Shown: positions 8,227 to 17,882, counted from the stretch's first letter. The stretch is 64,000 bases of DNA from Xylanibacillus composti (GCF_018403685.1 NZ_BOVK01000016.1:1-64000), one strand, 5' to 3'. Made by a program: numbers and translations. Notes: a model not told the origin generated them from the sequence alone.

Positions 8227-9533
8227 CCGCGCTCACCGGAGGCAGCATTCTGCTCCTCGCTGGCCACAATCGAAACGGACTGCCTTTCCCATTCAAAGTG
8301 CGTTTGCAGGCGGCGCTCGATCCGGTCCAGGGTCATGGCCTCGTACTCATCCAGAATTGTGAAAAAATCAATGCCCTTGAACCGGTATTTTGTGAACTCA
8401 TTTGCTATCGCTTCCGGTGAATTCAACATGCGCAAGTAAGCGCCGATCTTCTTGCGCTTGCTCCGCTCGAAGTCCTGCTCGGCAATGCCTGCCTGCCGAA
8501 CCCGCTCCACCTCCTCGCGCACACGCTGCACCAGAAGCTCGGGGTCCCTGGTTTCCCCGCCGATGACGGAGAATGAATAGCCGGAGCCCCAGTTGTACTC
8601 GGTTGCGAACTGGTCCGAAATCAAGCGCTCCTCATACAATTTCTGAAAAGCCGCTGAGCTGGGTCCGAACAACAGATCGAGCAAAATCTTCATCTCAAGC
8701 TCCTGCCGCAGCGCTTCCGGCCCGCCTTCTGCTCCCGGCGTATCCTTGAAGCCGATCAAGCATTTTGGCAGCGACACCGGCAAGCGCGAGACACGCTTGG
8801 CTTCGCGCACATCAGCCGGCTCTTCCTCAAAAAACCGCTTGATCTCCGCCTGAGGCGCCATCTCCCGCTTCGCCTGATTGTCCCTGATCAAGAGCATCAT
8901 CTCCTCCGGATCGACACCGCCCACTATGAACAGCACCATATTGGAGGGGTGGTAAAACGTGCGGTAGCACGTATAAAGAAGCTCTTTCGTAATTTGTGCG
9001 ATAGAAGCTTTCGTCCCTGCTATATCGATATGTACCGGGTGCTTCTGGTACAATGCCTCGATCAAGCCGAAATACGCCCGCCAATCCGCATTATCCTGAT
9101 ACATGTCGATCTCCTGGCCGATAATGCCTTTTTCCTTCTCCACGTTCTCGTCGGTGAAATACGGATTCTGCACGAAATGCAAGAGCGTTTCCACATTTTC
9201 TGAAATCTGCTCGGTTGCCGAAAATAAGTAGGCGGTTCGGTCGAAGCTCGTGAACGCATTGGCCGATGCGCCCTGCGCTGCAAATTGGGCGAATATGTCG
9301 CCAGTCGGCTCTTCGAACATTTTATGCTCCAAAAAGTGGGCAATTCCGTCGGGGACACGCAGTTTTTCCTCGCCGGGAGGCTGAAAGTGATGATCCATCG
9401 AGCCATATTTGGCAGTGAAGGTCGCATAGGTCTTTTGAAAACCCGGCTTTGGCAAAATAAACACATCAAGCCCGTTCGGCAATCGATCATGTACAAGCGT
9501 CTCCTGCACCCGCTCATAATGCTTCGTCTGCAT
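8223..9533 (-). CDS. ymfH: M16 family peptidase, EF-P 5-aminopentanol modification-associated (YmfH/YfmH)
   Basis: A 436-residue insulinase-like (M16) protein with the zinc motif intact as HFLEH (H66, E69, H70), so it is probably the catalytic half of the pair it forms with the upstream homologue. The typical M16 EKEKGIIGQEI segment follows. Start: ATG at 9533 with AGGAGGGGG 7-8 nt upstream; the frame is open for another 90 bp but inside ymfF. It overlaps ymfF by 20 bp and ymfI by 4 bp. RefSeq families name these YfmF/YfmH; their exact step in EF-P modification is not established from sequence. Confidence 0.9.
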   Translation of the reverse strand: MQTKHYERVQETLVHDRLPNGLDVFILPKPGFQKTYATFTAKYGSMDHHFQPPGEEKLRVPDGIAHFLEHKMFEEPTGDIFAQFAAQGASANAFTSFDRTAYLFSATEQISENVETLLHFVQNPYFTDENVEKEKGIIGQEIDMYQDNADWRAYFGLIEALYQKHPVHIDIAGTKASIAQITKELLYTCYRTFYHPSNMVLFIVGGVDPEEMMLLIRDNQAKREMAPQAEIKRFFEEEPADVREAKRVSRLPVSLPKCLIGFKDTPGAEGGPEALRQELEMKILLDLLFGPSSAAFQKLYEERLISDQFATEYNWGSGYSFSVIGGETRDPELLVQRVREEVERVRQAGIAEQDFERSKRKKIGAYLRMLNSPEAIANEFTKYRFKGIDFFTILDEYEAMTLDRIERRLQTHFEWERQSVSIVASEEQNAASGERG

Positions 9534-10818
9534 GGGCGTCCCCCTCCTTTCGGTCGCGCAGGAAATACACCGTGTCCAGTTCAACTTGTTCGGCAACGGC
9601 GCGAATCTGATCGCGGCTGACACTCTTCACCGCTTCCAGCAGCTGCTTGGGCGTTCGTGTCTTGCCTGACAAGACAGCATTGAAGTCAAAGCCGATCATC
9701 TCATGCGCCGAATCCTGAATTTCCCGCACATGGTTCGCAATCATGGCCTGGGTTTGCGCATATTCCACGTCAGAGATGTCCCCACGCTTCATCGCTTCCA
9801 ACTGCTCTTTCATAATGGCCAGCGCCTGTTCGTATTTCTCGAACTCGATTCCGGATTGAATGGTCAAGATGCCTTTGTGGCCGTCGAAGCGGGATGAAGC
9901 ATAGTAAGCCAAACTGGCCTTCTCCCGTACATTGACGAACATTTTCGAGTGCGGATATCCGCCCAATATTCCGTTGTACATCAGAGCGGCCGGATAATCG
10001 GCGTGCGCATACGTGATCGGCAGCCGCAGTCCCAGGTTCAACTTGCCCTGCTTGACATCCAGGCGGTCTGTTACGGTTTTCACCGTGCCGCGGCCCGCAC
10101 GAACAGACACTTCAGGGTAAGCGGCCGGCTCGCCGCCGCTCAGACGGAAATGCTTCGCTACCAATTCCTTCACAGCATCCATCGACACATCGCCGACCAC
10201 ATACAGGTCGAGGGCGGCTTCGCGAATCCAGGCCTGATAGGCAGTGTACAAGTTTTCGGCATCCAGCCCCTTCAATTGATCCCGATTGCCCAGCGGATGG
10301 AGGCGATAGGGCTCGCCTTCGCACATTTCTTCTATGCAGCGCTCAGCCGCATAACGGATCTTGTCGTTGACAACAGCATCCAATCGCTTGCGAAGCGTTT
10401 CTTTTTCTTCCTCCACATATTTAGACGAGAATCCCCCTTGTTCGGTATGCGGATTTGTAATGGTTTCTCCCAAAAAAGACAGCGTCTCTGCAAGCAACGA
10501 ACGATCATCCTGCACAAACTTGTCATTGATCACATCCATGCGGAATTGAACGATTTGCGCGTCCCCCCGCTTATAAATATCAAAGCCGAAGCCGGCTCCG
10601 TACAAATGATCCAGCGCTTCCCGGAATCGCTTCGTCTCCGGATAAGCAGCATTGCCGCGGCGCAGCACGAACGGCGCGAGCGCAGTCGGCGTCACCGTAT
10701 CCTCCTCCAGCTTGCGGCCCATGAACATCGAGACAGCAAACGTCTTGAAGCGGTCTGTAGGCAGAACATGCAATCGGATAGGGCCTACTCGGTCCCGAAT
10801 AAAGGTCAATTCCTGCAA
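9514..10818 (-). CDS. ymfF: M16-like protein lacking the zinc motif, EF-P modification-associated (YmfF/YfmF)
   Basis: A 434-residue member of the M16 family whose HxxEH region reads FREALDHLYGA, so the metal ligands are absent and it is presumably the non-catalytic partner of YmfH, as in two-subunit M16 systems. Start: a TTG at 10818 lies 7 nt after AAAGGAG. An in-frame ATG at 10824 is only one base from that Shine-Dalgarno and is less likely; the two products differ by two residues. First gene of the ymfF-ymfH-ymfI group, behind the sigma-A-like promoter at 10867-10895. Confidence 0.88.
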   Translation of the reverse strand: MQELTFIRDRVGPIRLHVLPTDRFKTFAVSMFMGRKLEEDTVTPTALAPFVLRRGNAAYPETKRFREALDHLYGAGFGFDIYKRGDAQIVQFRMDVINDKFVQDDRSLLAETLSFLGETITNPHTEQGGFSSKYVEEEKETLRKRLDAVVNDKIRYAAERCIEEMCEGEPYRLHPLGNRDQLKGLDAENLYTAYQAWIREAALDLYVVGDVSMDAVKELVAKHFRLSGGEPAAYPEVSVRAGRGTVKTVTDRLDVKQGKLNLGLRLPITYAHADYPAALMYNGILGGYPHSKMFVNVREKASLAYYASSRFDGHKGILTIQSGIEFEKYEQALAIMKEQLEAMKRGDISDVEYAQTQAMIANHVREIQDSAHEMIGFDFNAVLSGKTRTPKQLLEAVKSVSRDQIRAVAEQVELDTVYFLRDRKEGDAHADEAL

Positions 10819-10866
10819 GACCATTCTCCTTTCTTTGAGTGAGGTCAAACGTCCTTTCATCGCCTT

Positions 10867-10895
10867 ATTCTAACCCAACTGGGTATCCAATACAA
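10867..10895 (-). promoter_or_regulatory. Sigma-A-like promoter for the ymf operon
   Basis: Minus strand: -35 TTGTAT (10890-10895), 17-bp spacer, -10 TAGAAT (10867-10872), about 45 bp upstream of ymfF. It starts right after the 64-bp repeat array. Confidence 0.65.
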
Positions 10896-10904
10896 ATAAA
10901 CAAG

Positions 10905-11089
10905 ACCCACAAAAGTGAAGCAAAGCTCTGAGGCGAATTCCGATTACTTTTGCGGGGCCCGGATTTGAACCCACAAAAGTGAAGCAAAGCTCCGAGGCGC
11001 ATTCCGATTACTTTTGCAGGGCCCGGATTTGAACCCACAAAAGTGAAGCAAAGCTCCGAGGCGAATTCCGATTACTTTTGCAGGGCCCG
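10905..11089. repeat. Tandem array of a 64-bp hairpin-forming repeat, 2.9 copies
   Basis: Units start at 10905, 10969 and 11033, exactly 64 bp apart and nearly identical. Each unit contains ACAAAAGTGAAGCAAAGCTC, then AATTCCGATTACTTTTGC, so CAAAAGT and ACTTTTG form inverted arms about 29 bp apart. GGGCCCGGATTTGA closes each unit. The array fills the gap between the sleB terminator (11134) and the ymfF promoter (10895). No coding frame is credible. A diverged relative lies at 41940-42134. Confidence 0.92.
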
Positions 11090-11133
11090 TGAAGTGAATC
11101 CTTCGCCGCTTACTCCTGGTACCTTCACATTAT

Positions 11134-11191
11134 AAAAAAAGCAACCCGCCAGCTGCCGGACATATGATCCGCTCGGCATCGGCCGGTTGCT
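11134..11191 (-). terminator. Rho-independent terminator of sleB
   Basis: Minus strand: AGCAACCGGCC ... GGCGGGTTGCT stem with an internal GCCG/CGGC helix, followed by seven T residues. It lies 12 bp after the sleB stop. Confidence 0.88.
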
Positions 11192-11203
11192 AATGGCTAT
11201 TCT

Positions 11204-11971
11204 CTACATACAGAAGATATGCTTGCCAATTTGTTTCACTTGTGGCCGGGTCCAAATCCATCCCGATGTAGCCGTGTCAGGGTTGAAGTAATAAATACAG
11301 CCGCCAGATGGGTCCCACCCGTTAATGGCATCCATAACCGCTTGCTTGGCCCTCTCATTTGGCGTCAGCCAAATCTGGCCGTCTGCCACAGCGGTGAAGG
11401 CTCTTGGCTGGAAGATGACCTCCGATACCGTATTCGGAAAGCTCGCGGATTTGATCCGGTTCAGGATGACGGCCGCCACAGCTACTTGTCCTTCGTAAGG
11501 CTCGCCCCTTGCTTCCCCATACACGGCATTAGCCATGAGGTTAAGATCATTGTCACTGAGCCCAAGATGGTTGGACGTCGCAATCTGTTGGCGGGCGCCG
11601 CCGCCCCCTCCGCCGCCGCCACCCGGATTGGCACCGAAATTCTCGTCGCCGGGACGCCAGTTTTTGGTCGCTTCCCATAGACGCAGCTTCGTCTTGGAAC
11701 CGGCGATCCCGTCTACCGTCATGCCGAAAGCACTTTGGAAGTTTTTAACGGCGTTCAGCGTTTGGTAGCCGAAATCCCCATCCACATTTCCATGATAATA
11801 ACCGAGAAATTTCAATCTCCCTTGCAATTCGCGAACATCGCTGCCCTGCGAGCCATATTTTATCGTGGCCTTACTGAAAGCAGGCTCCGAATCCCGCCAG
11901 TCCTTCCACTGGGCCAGAGAGAGCAGGGCAATCATCACGCAGCAAGTCACTAAGAGTAAACGAGTTTTCAT
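11204..11971 (-). CDS. sleB: SleB, spore cortex-lytic enzyme
   Basis: A 255-residue germination enzyme. An N-terminal hydrophobic signal (about 4-20) is followed by a PG_binding_1 domain (about 38-100, DVRELQGRLKFLGYYHG), a nine-glycine linker (117-125) and the Hydrolase_2 catalytic domain (about 140-255). The catalytic Glu is expected in YGEARGE (E153). SleB is a lytic transglycosylase specific for muramic-lactam cortex. It is usually made with YpeB; here no ypeB is adjacent, and the gene is alone between two terminators. A sigma-G-type promoter lies 49 bp upstream, consistent with forespore expression. Confidence 0.93.
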   Translation of the reverse strand: MKTRLLLVTCCVMIALLSLAQWKDWRDSEPAFSKATIKYGSQGSDVRELQGRLKFLGYYHGNVDGDFGYQTLNAVKNFQSAFGMTVDGIAGSKTKLRLWEATKNWRPGDENFGANPGGGGGGGGGARQQIATSNHLGLSDNDLNLMANAVYGEARGEPYEGQVAVAAVILNRIKSASFPNTVSEVIFQPRAFTAVADGQIWLTPNERAKQAVMDAINGWDPSGGCIYYFNPDTATSGWIWTRPQVKQIGKHIFCM

Positions 11972-12019
11972 CGGGCTTCACCTTTCTCTGTTCGTAGGCT
12001 TTTCGCATTGCGCTTCGCT

Positions 12020-12049
12020 TAGTATGAGAAAGGAATTCCCGTTCTATTC
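12020..12049 (-). promoter_or_regulatory. Sigma-G-type (forespore) promoter of sleB
   Basis: Minus strand: -35 GAATA (12045-12049), 18-bp spacer, -10 CATACTA (12020-12026). This fits the published sigma-G/F consensus GHATR-N18-CATNHTA and the known forespore expression of sleB. Confidence 0.78.
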
Positions 12050-12105
12050 AAAGTTCCCCTAGGCTGGCTCTCGCCGCCACGGATAGTGAACATCACCCAA
12101 ACATA

Positions 12106-12149
12106 GGAAAAAACTGCCTCCGGAACATGAGCACATGTTCCAAAGGCAG
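12106..12149 (-). terminator. Rho-independent terminator of ftsK/spoIIIE
   Basis: Minus strand: CTGCC(T/)GGAACATG stem, TGCT loop, CATGTTCC...GGCAG, then six T residues. It lies 15 bp after the stop. Confidence 0.93.
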
Positions 12150-12163
12150 CTGCGGCGAAGCCA

Positions 12164-14866
12164 TTAGGACGGAATTTGGCTATGGTTGTATTGTTCGAGG
12201 CTTACGAGCACCTCTCTGGGCTTGCTCCCTTCATAGGGACCGACTACCCCTTTGGCCTCCATGGCGTCAATCAGTCTTGCTGCGCGCGTATAGCCGATAC
12301 GCATGCGGCGCTGAAGCAGCGATACCGAGGCCTGCTTGGCCTCCAGCACCACCTGAACAGCCTGATCGTACAGTTCGTCCTCCGCTTCCTGCGGCGCTGC
12401 AGAAGCCTCCTCCACGGTAGGCACCAGTTCCTCGCGATATACGGCTTCCTGCTGCGTCCTTACGAAATCGACGACCGCTTCTACCTCCTTGTCCGACAGG
12501 AAGGCTCCCTGTATACGGATCGGCTTGGAAGCGCCGACCGGCACGAACAGCATATCGCCGCGGCCCAGCAGCTTCTCTGCCCCGGCCGAATCGAGAATGG
12601 TGCGCGAATCGACTTGCGACGACACGCCGAACGCAATGCGCGAAGGGATATTGGCCTTGATTACGCCGGTGATTACATCCACGGAAGGACGCTGTGTCGC
12701 GATAATCAAGTGAATGCCGGCCGCACGCGCCATTTGCGCCAGACGGCAAATCGCGTCTTCCACGTCATTGGCGGCCACCATCATCAGATCTGCCAACTCG
12801 TCGACGATGACGACGATATAAGGCAGCTTTTTCTCTCCCTGCTGCTCCAGCAGCGCGTTATAGCCCTCAATGTTGCGCGTGCCGGACTTGGAAAATTGCT
12901 CATAACGCTGCTCCATTTCCTTCACGACCTTCTTCAGCGCAAGCGAAGCGCGGCGAGGATCGGTAACCACCGGTGCAAGCAGATGCGGAATGCCGTTGTA
13001 TACATTAAGCTCGACCATTTTCGGGTCGATCATGAGAAACTTGACTTCATCCGGCTTGGCCTTGAACAACACACTCGTGATGATGCCGTTGATGCACACG
13101 GATTTCCCCGACCCTGTCGCCCCCGCAACTAGCAAATGCGGCATCTTCGCCAGATTGGCGACAATCGCTTGGCCGGATATGTCGCGCCCGAGCGCAATCG
13201 ACAGCTTGGCGTCCGATTCGTGGAAGGCGGCGCTCTCCATAACCTCGCGCATCGAGACGATCGCCACCTCGCTGTTGGGCACCTCGATCCCAATTGCCGA
13301 CTTGCCGGGGATCGGCGCCTCCATGCGGATATCCTTCGCAGCCAGCGCAAGCGCAATGTCGTCCGTCAGGCCGACAACCCGGCTCACCTTCACGCCGACG
13401 TCCGGCTGAATCTCATAGCGGGTGACGGACGGACCCCGGACCACCTCCAGAACCTTTGCCCGCACGCCAAAACTCTCCATCGTCTGCTCCAGCTTCCGGG
13501 CATTTGCCTGATAATCGAGAGAAGCGCCCGCACGCCCGCCTCCCGCAGGTTTCGCAAGCAGGTGAAAGGACGGAAGCGTATAAGGCTTTTCCTGTACGGG
13601 CTCGGCTTCGCCGACACCGAGCGCAAGATCCATCTCTTCTGACGGCTCCGCTTGCTCGCCGCGGCCTGGAGCGGGGGCTGAGGCTCCTGCCGGGACGCTG
13701 CCCATTCCCGCAGCGCTCGCCGCCCCCTCTTCCTTCGGAAAGCTGACGGTAAGCGTCCCCGGTCTCGTCTCGCTGATCAACGGCCCGTCCGCGGCGGCAG
13801 CAGCCGGATCGGCGCTTTCCTCGAACGGATCAGGCTCGAACGACGGCTCTGTCACAAACGGGTCGCCATCCAATTGGCCGGCGTCCGCGATATCCGCTTG
13901 CTCCTGCCACTCCTCCTGGAAATCGCGGAAGCGAATCGTATTGCCCCACTCTTCACTTTCTCCCCGAACGCCTGTCGAAGTCCCAGCCGGATCATAATCC
14001 GCTGGCTCCGAATCGCTCGGATAGATGTCGCTCTCCAGCTCCTCCTGGCGCGTTCCGGCTTCGGCGGACGACTTGTCCGACGCACGGAACAGATCGAAGA
14101 AGACCGGCTTCTTGCGCTCCTTCTTGCGTTCCTTTTCCGGCCAGTATGTCTCCTCGTCGATGCTTCCCTCCACAGGCTCCTCCAGGCGATCCGTCCCGAC
14201 CACAAGCCTCGATGCCGTGCGCTTCGCCTGCCATTCCCGAACCTTGCGTCCTGTGTCTTGACCGATGCCGCGCAATGCGCCCCTGAGCTTCGTCCCCATC
14301 TCCACGTAGCTCCATCCGGTCAAGCACATGAAACCAATAGCGATCAGCGCAATTTCTATGAAGCGAGCGCCGAGCGTATCAAAGAGCAAGGAGCTGATGC
14401 CATAAACGAATGCGCCGACAAACCCGCCTCCGGCGGCCTGCTTGAATGCGGCATCACTGCCGCCGGGCTGAAACTTGTCCGATAAGTTCTGAAAAGGCTG
14501 GCTCATAATCTCTCTGGAGGTTGCGCCCCCCTCCGGCCTCAATTCCTGAAACAAACCGATATGTAAGTGCAGCGCATACGCGACCATCAGCAGCAGCAGG
14601 CCTGTCTTGCGGTAGGACCAGGACCGAGGCCATTCCCGCTTGACCATCACGTACACGCCTATATAAATCAGCACCAGCGGAAGCACAAAGTAAAGCTTGC
14701 CTGCTAAAAAAAAGCATAGGCTGCTTATGGCTCTCCCTACCGGACCAAGCCCAGGCAGTTCCCCTTTGCCGGCTATCGTTATCCAAGAAAGCATAATCAG
14801 CACTATGCCGTATATTTCAAATTTGAGGTTAGTTCCAAACGATTTTTTCTTTCGCTTTCTGGCCAT
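12164..14866 (-). CDS. spoIIIE: DNA translocase FtsK/SpoIIIE
   Basis: A 900-residue septal DNA pump. The N-terminal membrane domain has hydrophobic segments at about 18-34, 48-74, 88-106 and 150-184. A variable acidic linker spans about 200-440. The RecA-like motor has Walker A GATGSGKS (582-589) and Walker B around [12 protein letters not shown]. The C-terminal gamma winged helix ([21 protein letters not shown]) reads orienting sequences. By synteny (tepA-ylzJ upstream) this is the SpoIIIE orthologue that moves the chromosome into the forespore, though on sequence it cannot be separated from SftA/FtsK roles. The ATG follows a GGGGGTG site. Confidence 0.95.
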   Translation of the reverse strand: MARKRKKKSFGTNLKFEIYGIVLIMLSWITIAGKGELPGLGPVGRAISSLCFFLAGKLYFVLPLVLIYIGVYVMVKREWPRSWSYRKTGLLLLMVAYALHLHIGLFQELRPEGGATSREIMSQPFQNLSDKFQPGGSDAAFKQAAGGGFVGAFVYGISSLLFDTLGARFIEIALIAIGFMCLTGWSYVEMGTKLRGALRGIGQDTGRKVREWQAKRTASRLVVGTDRLEEPVEGSIDEETYWPEKERKKERKKPVFFDLFRASDKSSAEAGTRQEELESDIYPSDSEPADYDPAGTSTGVRGESEEWGNTIRFRDFQEEWQEQADIADAGQLDGDPFVTEPSFEPDPFEESADPAAAAADGPLISETRPGTLTVSFPKEEGAASAAGMGSVPAGASAPAPGRGEQAEPSEEMDLALGVGEAEPVQEKPYTLPSFHLLAKPAGGGRAGASLDYQANARKLEQTMESFGVRAKVLEVVRGPSVTRYEIQPDVGVKVSRVVGLTDDIALALAAKDIRMEAPIPGKSAIGIEVPNSEVAIVSMREVMESAAFHESDAKLSIALGRDISGQAIVANLAKMPHLLVAGATGSGKSVCINGIITSVLFKAKPDEVKFLMIDPKMVELNVYNGIPHLLAPVVTDPRRASLALKKVVKEMEQRYEQFSKSGTRNIEGYNALLEQQGEKKLPYIVVIVDELADLMMVAANDVEDAICRLAQMARAAGIHLIIATQRPSVDVITGVIKANIPSRIAFGVSSQVDSRTILDSAGAEKLLGRGDMLFVPVGASKPIRIQGAFLSDKEVEAVVDFVRTQQEAVYREELVPTVEEASAAPQEAEDELYDQAVQVVLEAKQASVSLLQRRMRIGYTRAARLIDAMEAKGVVGPYEGSKPREVLVSLEQYNHSQIPS

Positions 14867-14884
14867 GTCCGCACCCCCGCCTGT

Positions 14885-14913
14885 ATTATATCACAACTTC
14901 GACGTCGTGCGAA
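14885..14913 (-). promoter_or_regulatory. Promoter of ftsK/spoIIIE with extended -10
   Basis: Minus strand: -35 TTCGCA (14908-14913), 17-bp spacer, TGATATAAT extended -10 (hexamer 14885-14890), about 18 bp upstream of the ATG. Confidence 0.7.
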
Positions 14914-14926
14914 CACCCGTTCAGAT

Positions 14927-15154
14927 TTAGCGGCTCAAATCGGAGATCCAATTGAATACGGTCCCCGGCATATAGGCCGGATTCAGATAGTCGTTGGGAC
15001 GGGGGCTGAAGATGCGCACAATGCGCGCCTGCTGCTCGTCAATCGGCTCAATCTCCATCGTGATGCCGTTGATGACCACTTCTCTTGTGGGAGCGCGCTG
15101 GGAGTCCACCGGCTCCTGCATCACCTGCTCCAGCGGCACAATCGTATGGATCAC
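14927..15154 (-). CDS. ylzJ: YlzJ-like protein
   Basis: A 75-residue protein of the YlzJ-like family, found next to tepA in Bacillus and relatives. It starts [15 protein letters not shown], has a central strand pair ([25 protein letters not shown]) and ends [13 protein letters not shown]. No catalytic motif or known function. Its ATG overlaps the tepA stop by 4 bp, so the two are translationally coupled. The ftsK promoter follows 14 bp later. Confidence 0.88.
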   Translation of the reverse strand: MIHTIVPLEQVMQEPVDSQRAPTREVVINGITMEIEPIDEQQARIVRIFSPRPNDYLNPAYMPGTVFNWISDLSR

Positions 15155-15879
15155 TGCATATAACCCCCTTCCCTTGCTACGCGCCTTTCCTCAATCAAAC
15201 GGTTCAGTTCCGCGATCGCGTCGCCAATGCCGCCCAAACGGTCAATCAGGCCATACGTGACCGCATCGGTGCCGACAACCGTCGTGCCGATATCGCGTGT
15301 CAGTTCGCCCGTCTTGAACATAAGCTCCTTCAGCTTCTCCTCCCCGATACGCGAATGGGCCATAATAAACCGGATGACTCTCTCCTGCATCTTATCCAAA
15401 TACTCGAACGTCTGCGGTACGCCGATTACAAGTCCGTTCAGACGAATCGGGTGAATCGTCATCGTGGCTGTCTCCGCAATGAACGAGCAGTTCGCCGAAA
15501 CGGCAATCGGCACGCCAATACTGTGACCACCGCCAAGTACAACCGTTACAGTCGGCTTTGATAGCGAAGCGATCATCTCCGCTATGGCGAGGCCCGCTTC
15601 CACATCGCCGCCCACCGTATTGAGGACTACCAAAATTCCTTCAATTTTCGGATTCGTCTCAGCCGCCACCAGCTGCGGAATCAAATGCTCGTACTTCGTT
15701 GTTTTGTTTTGCGGCGGCAGCGTCATATGTCCTTCCACCTGCCCGATGATGGTCAAGCAGTATAAATTCGAATCGGCTATGGGCGCTGTTGTTTGCCCCA
15801 GCTGTTGAATGGTGTCCGTGACGGTGTTTTTCTTGTCCGGCATTTCACCTACATCTTGTCTCCCTCTGTCTTGCGTCAT
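15151..15879 (-). CDS. tepA: TepA, ClpP-like serine peptidase (translocation-enhancing protein)
   Basis: A 242-residue member of the ClpP/crotonase fold, S14-like. The nucleophile Ser is in GGGHSIGVP and the His in [11 protein letters not shown], and [11 protein letters not shown] resembles the ClpP substrate-strand region. B. subtilis TepA has been linked to presecretory protein handling and degradation of spore SASP proteins. Start: the ATG at 15879 has AAAGGAG 8 nt upstream; the frame continues 30 bp further without a site. Coupled to ylzJ downstream. The RNase J gene lies upstream behind its own terminator. Confidence 0.92.
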   Translation of the reverse strand: MTQDRGRQDVGEMPDKKNTVTDTIQQLGQTTAPIADSNLYCLTIIGQVEGHMTLPPQNKTTKYEHLIPQLVAAETNPKIEGILVVLNTVGGDVEAGLAIAEMIASLSKPTVTVVLGGGHSIGVPIAVSANCSFIAETATMTIHPIRLNGLVIGVPQTFEYLDKMQERVIRFIMAHSRIGEEKLKELMFKTGELTRDIGTTVVGTDAVTYGLIDRLGGIGDAIAELNRLIEERRVAREGGYMQ

Positions 15880-16033
15880 TAGTCCGTCTCCTTTTCGCAG
15901 AACTTGCACGGCGTGGACAGGTCATGCGTCTCCATCCGATGCTTCATTTAGTATCCGCTAGGGAATCCGGCCTTCATGCATGCAAATCCCCCCTGCCGCA
16001 GGCAAGCCCGCTCCATTCTCCCCTTCCGCACGC

Positions 16034-16088
16034 AAAAAAAGCCCGTCACCGCAGCAGACGAGAGATTCCCGTCCGACGATGCCGAGCT
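16034..16088 (-). terminator. Rho-independent terminator of the RNase J gene
   Basis: Minus strand: AGCTCGGCATCGT pairs with GCGGTGACGGGCT (one mismatch, some GU), with a loop that can fold further, then seven T residues. It lies 38 bp after the stop. Confidence 0.75.
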
Positions 16089-16126
16089 TTTCATTTTCTG
16101 TTAAGTGACTTCGGTTCACGGATTCG

Positions 16127-17800
16127 CTATACTTCCATTATGATTGGAAGGATCATCGGTCTTCTTCGTGTTTGTTCGTACAAGAATCGACCCAGCGCTT
16201 CTTTGACGTGCGTTTTCAAGGAAGCCCATTCATTGACATTCTCGTTCATTAACTTGTTCAGCGTGTTCATGACGATCTTGTTTGCCTCATCCAGCAAGCC
16301 TTCCGATTCGCGCACGTATACGAAGCCGCGCGAAATGATGTCCGGCCCCGACAAGATACGTCCCTCTTGCTTGCTCAGGGTCACGACGACGACCAGAATT
16401 CCGTCCTGGGACAGCAGCTTGCGGTCGCGCAGAACGATATTGCCGACATCCCCGACACCCAATCCATCAATCAGCACGTTGCCGAATGGCACCTTGCCCG
16501 CTTTGCGCGCCTGTCCATTTTGAATTTCTACGGTATCCCCTATGTCGATCAGAAAAATATTTTCCGGCTCAACGCCCACTGCCTCGCCGAGCAAAGCATG
16601 ATGGCGCAGCATGCGGAATTCCCCGTGAATCGGAATAAAATATTTAGGCCTCATCAGGTTCAGCATCAGCTTCAGCTCTTCCTGGCTGCCATGACCGGAT
16701 ACGTGTACGCCCGACATGCTTCCGCCATAGATCACCTTGGCGCCAAGGCGGAACAGTTCGTCCACAGTACGGCCAACGTACTTCTCGTTGCCGGGAATCG
16801 GCGTAGCAGCAATAACCACCGTATCGCCAGGCAAAATATCCACCTTGCGATGCGTCGATCTGGCCATTCGCGTCAAGGCAGACATCGGCTCGCCTTGACT
16901 GCCGGTCGAAAGGATCGCCACGCGATTTCCTGCAAGCTTGTTCACTTCCTCCGGTTCAATCAGCATGCCGTCAGGCACGTTCAAATAGCCCAGTTCAGCG
17001 GCAATATTCACCACATTGACCATGCTGCGTCCGACAACAGCGAGCTTGCGGTTCGTCTCGTAAGCCGCTTCAATGACTTGCTGAATGCGATGAATATTGG
17101 AAGCGAAGGTGGCAACCACGACGCGCTGCTGCGCTTGTTGGAACACTTCCTTCAGTTCCTTGCCCACGCTTTTCTCCGAAGGAGTGAACCCGGGGCGCTC
17201 CGCGTTCGTACTGTCCGAAAGCAGCGCCAACACACCACGGTTTCCGATTTCCGCCATCCTGTGAAGATCCGCGTACTGATCATTAACCGGCGTATGGTCA
17301 AACTTGAAGTCGCCCGTGTGCACGACCAGTCCTTCAGGCGTGTCCAGGCAGACCCCGACGGAATCCGGTATGCTGTGGTTCGTCTTGAAGAACGTAGCTG
17401 TCATGCTGCCGAGCTTCACTTCCGAATCGGCATTGATCAAGATACGTTTCGTTTCGCCCAGCAAACCGGCTTCCTTCAGCTTGCTTTCTACGAGTCCGAG
17501 CGTTAATTTCGTACCGTATACAGGCACATTCAGGTTGCGAAGCACATAGGGCAATCCGCCAATGTGATCTTCGTGGCCATGTGTGAGCAAGATAGCGCGA
17601 ACCTTGTCGCGATTGTCCAAGAGATAGGAAATATCAGGAATGACAATATCTACCCCAAGCATATCTTCATCCGGGAATTTCAACCCGGCATCAATGACTA
17701 CAATATCGTTGCCGTATTGCACACAGTACATGTTCTTGCCAATTTCACCCACGCCGCCTAGAGCGAAAATGGTCACTTTATCATTATTCTTTTTTGACAC
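16127..17800 (-). CDS. rnjB: Ribonuclease J
   Basis: Metallo-beta-lactamase/beta-CASP RNase of 557 residues with 5'-to-3' exonuclease and endonuclease activity. The zinc motif H74-x-H76-x-D78-H79 (THGHEDHIGG) is intact. The beta-CASP region and the C-terminal domain are full length. The start is GTG at 17800 with GGAGG 7 nt upstream; the next residues, SKKNNDKVTIFALGGVGEIGKN, are typical. The rnjB symbol rests on synteny (dapA-rnjB-tepA as in B. subtilis ymfA); on sequence alone it could be labelled RnjA or RnjB. Its own promoter lies at 17883-17912. Confidence 0.93.
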   Translation of the reverse strand: MSKKNNDKVTIFALGGVGEIGKNMYCVQYGNDIVVIDAGLKFPDEDMLGVDIVIPDISYLLDNRDKVRAILLTHGHEDHIGGLPYVLRNLNVPVYGTKLTLGLVESKLKEAGLLGETKRILINADSEVKLGSMTATFFKTNHSIPDSVGVCLDTPEGLVVHTGDFKFDHTPVNDQYADLHRMAEIGNRGVLALLSDSTNAERPGFTPSEKSVGKELKEVFQQAQQRVVVATFASNIHRIQQVIEAAYETNRKLAVVGRSMVNVVNIAAELGYLNVPDGMLIEPEEVNKLAGNRVAILSTGSQGEPMSALTRMARSTHRKVDILPGDTVVIAATPIPGNEKYVGRTVDELFRLGAKVIYGGSMSGVHVSGHGSQEELKLMLNLMRPKYFIPIHGEFRMLRHHALLGEAVGVEPENIFLIDIGDTVEIQNGQARKAGKVPFGNVLIDGLGVGDVGNIVLRDRKLLSQDGILVVVVTLSKQEGRILSGPDIISRGFVYVRESEGLLDEANKIVMNTLNKLMNENVNEWASLKTHVKEALGRFLYEQTRRRPMILPIIMEV

Positions 17801-17882
17801 TTGTAAACCTCCTATACATTATTGACGACGATCAAAATAGGAAACCGTTTCTAAAAAAACCGCACTTAGTCACTTAGAAAAC

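Noticed and set aside
10905-11089. tRNA genes suggested by TGGGTTCAAATCC (T-arm-like)
   Set aside because: No acceptor, D or anticodon arms can be built around the motif in any unit; treated as part of the repeat.
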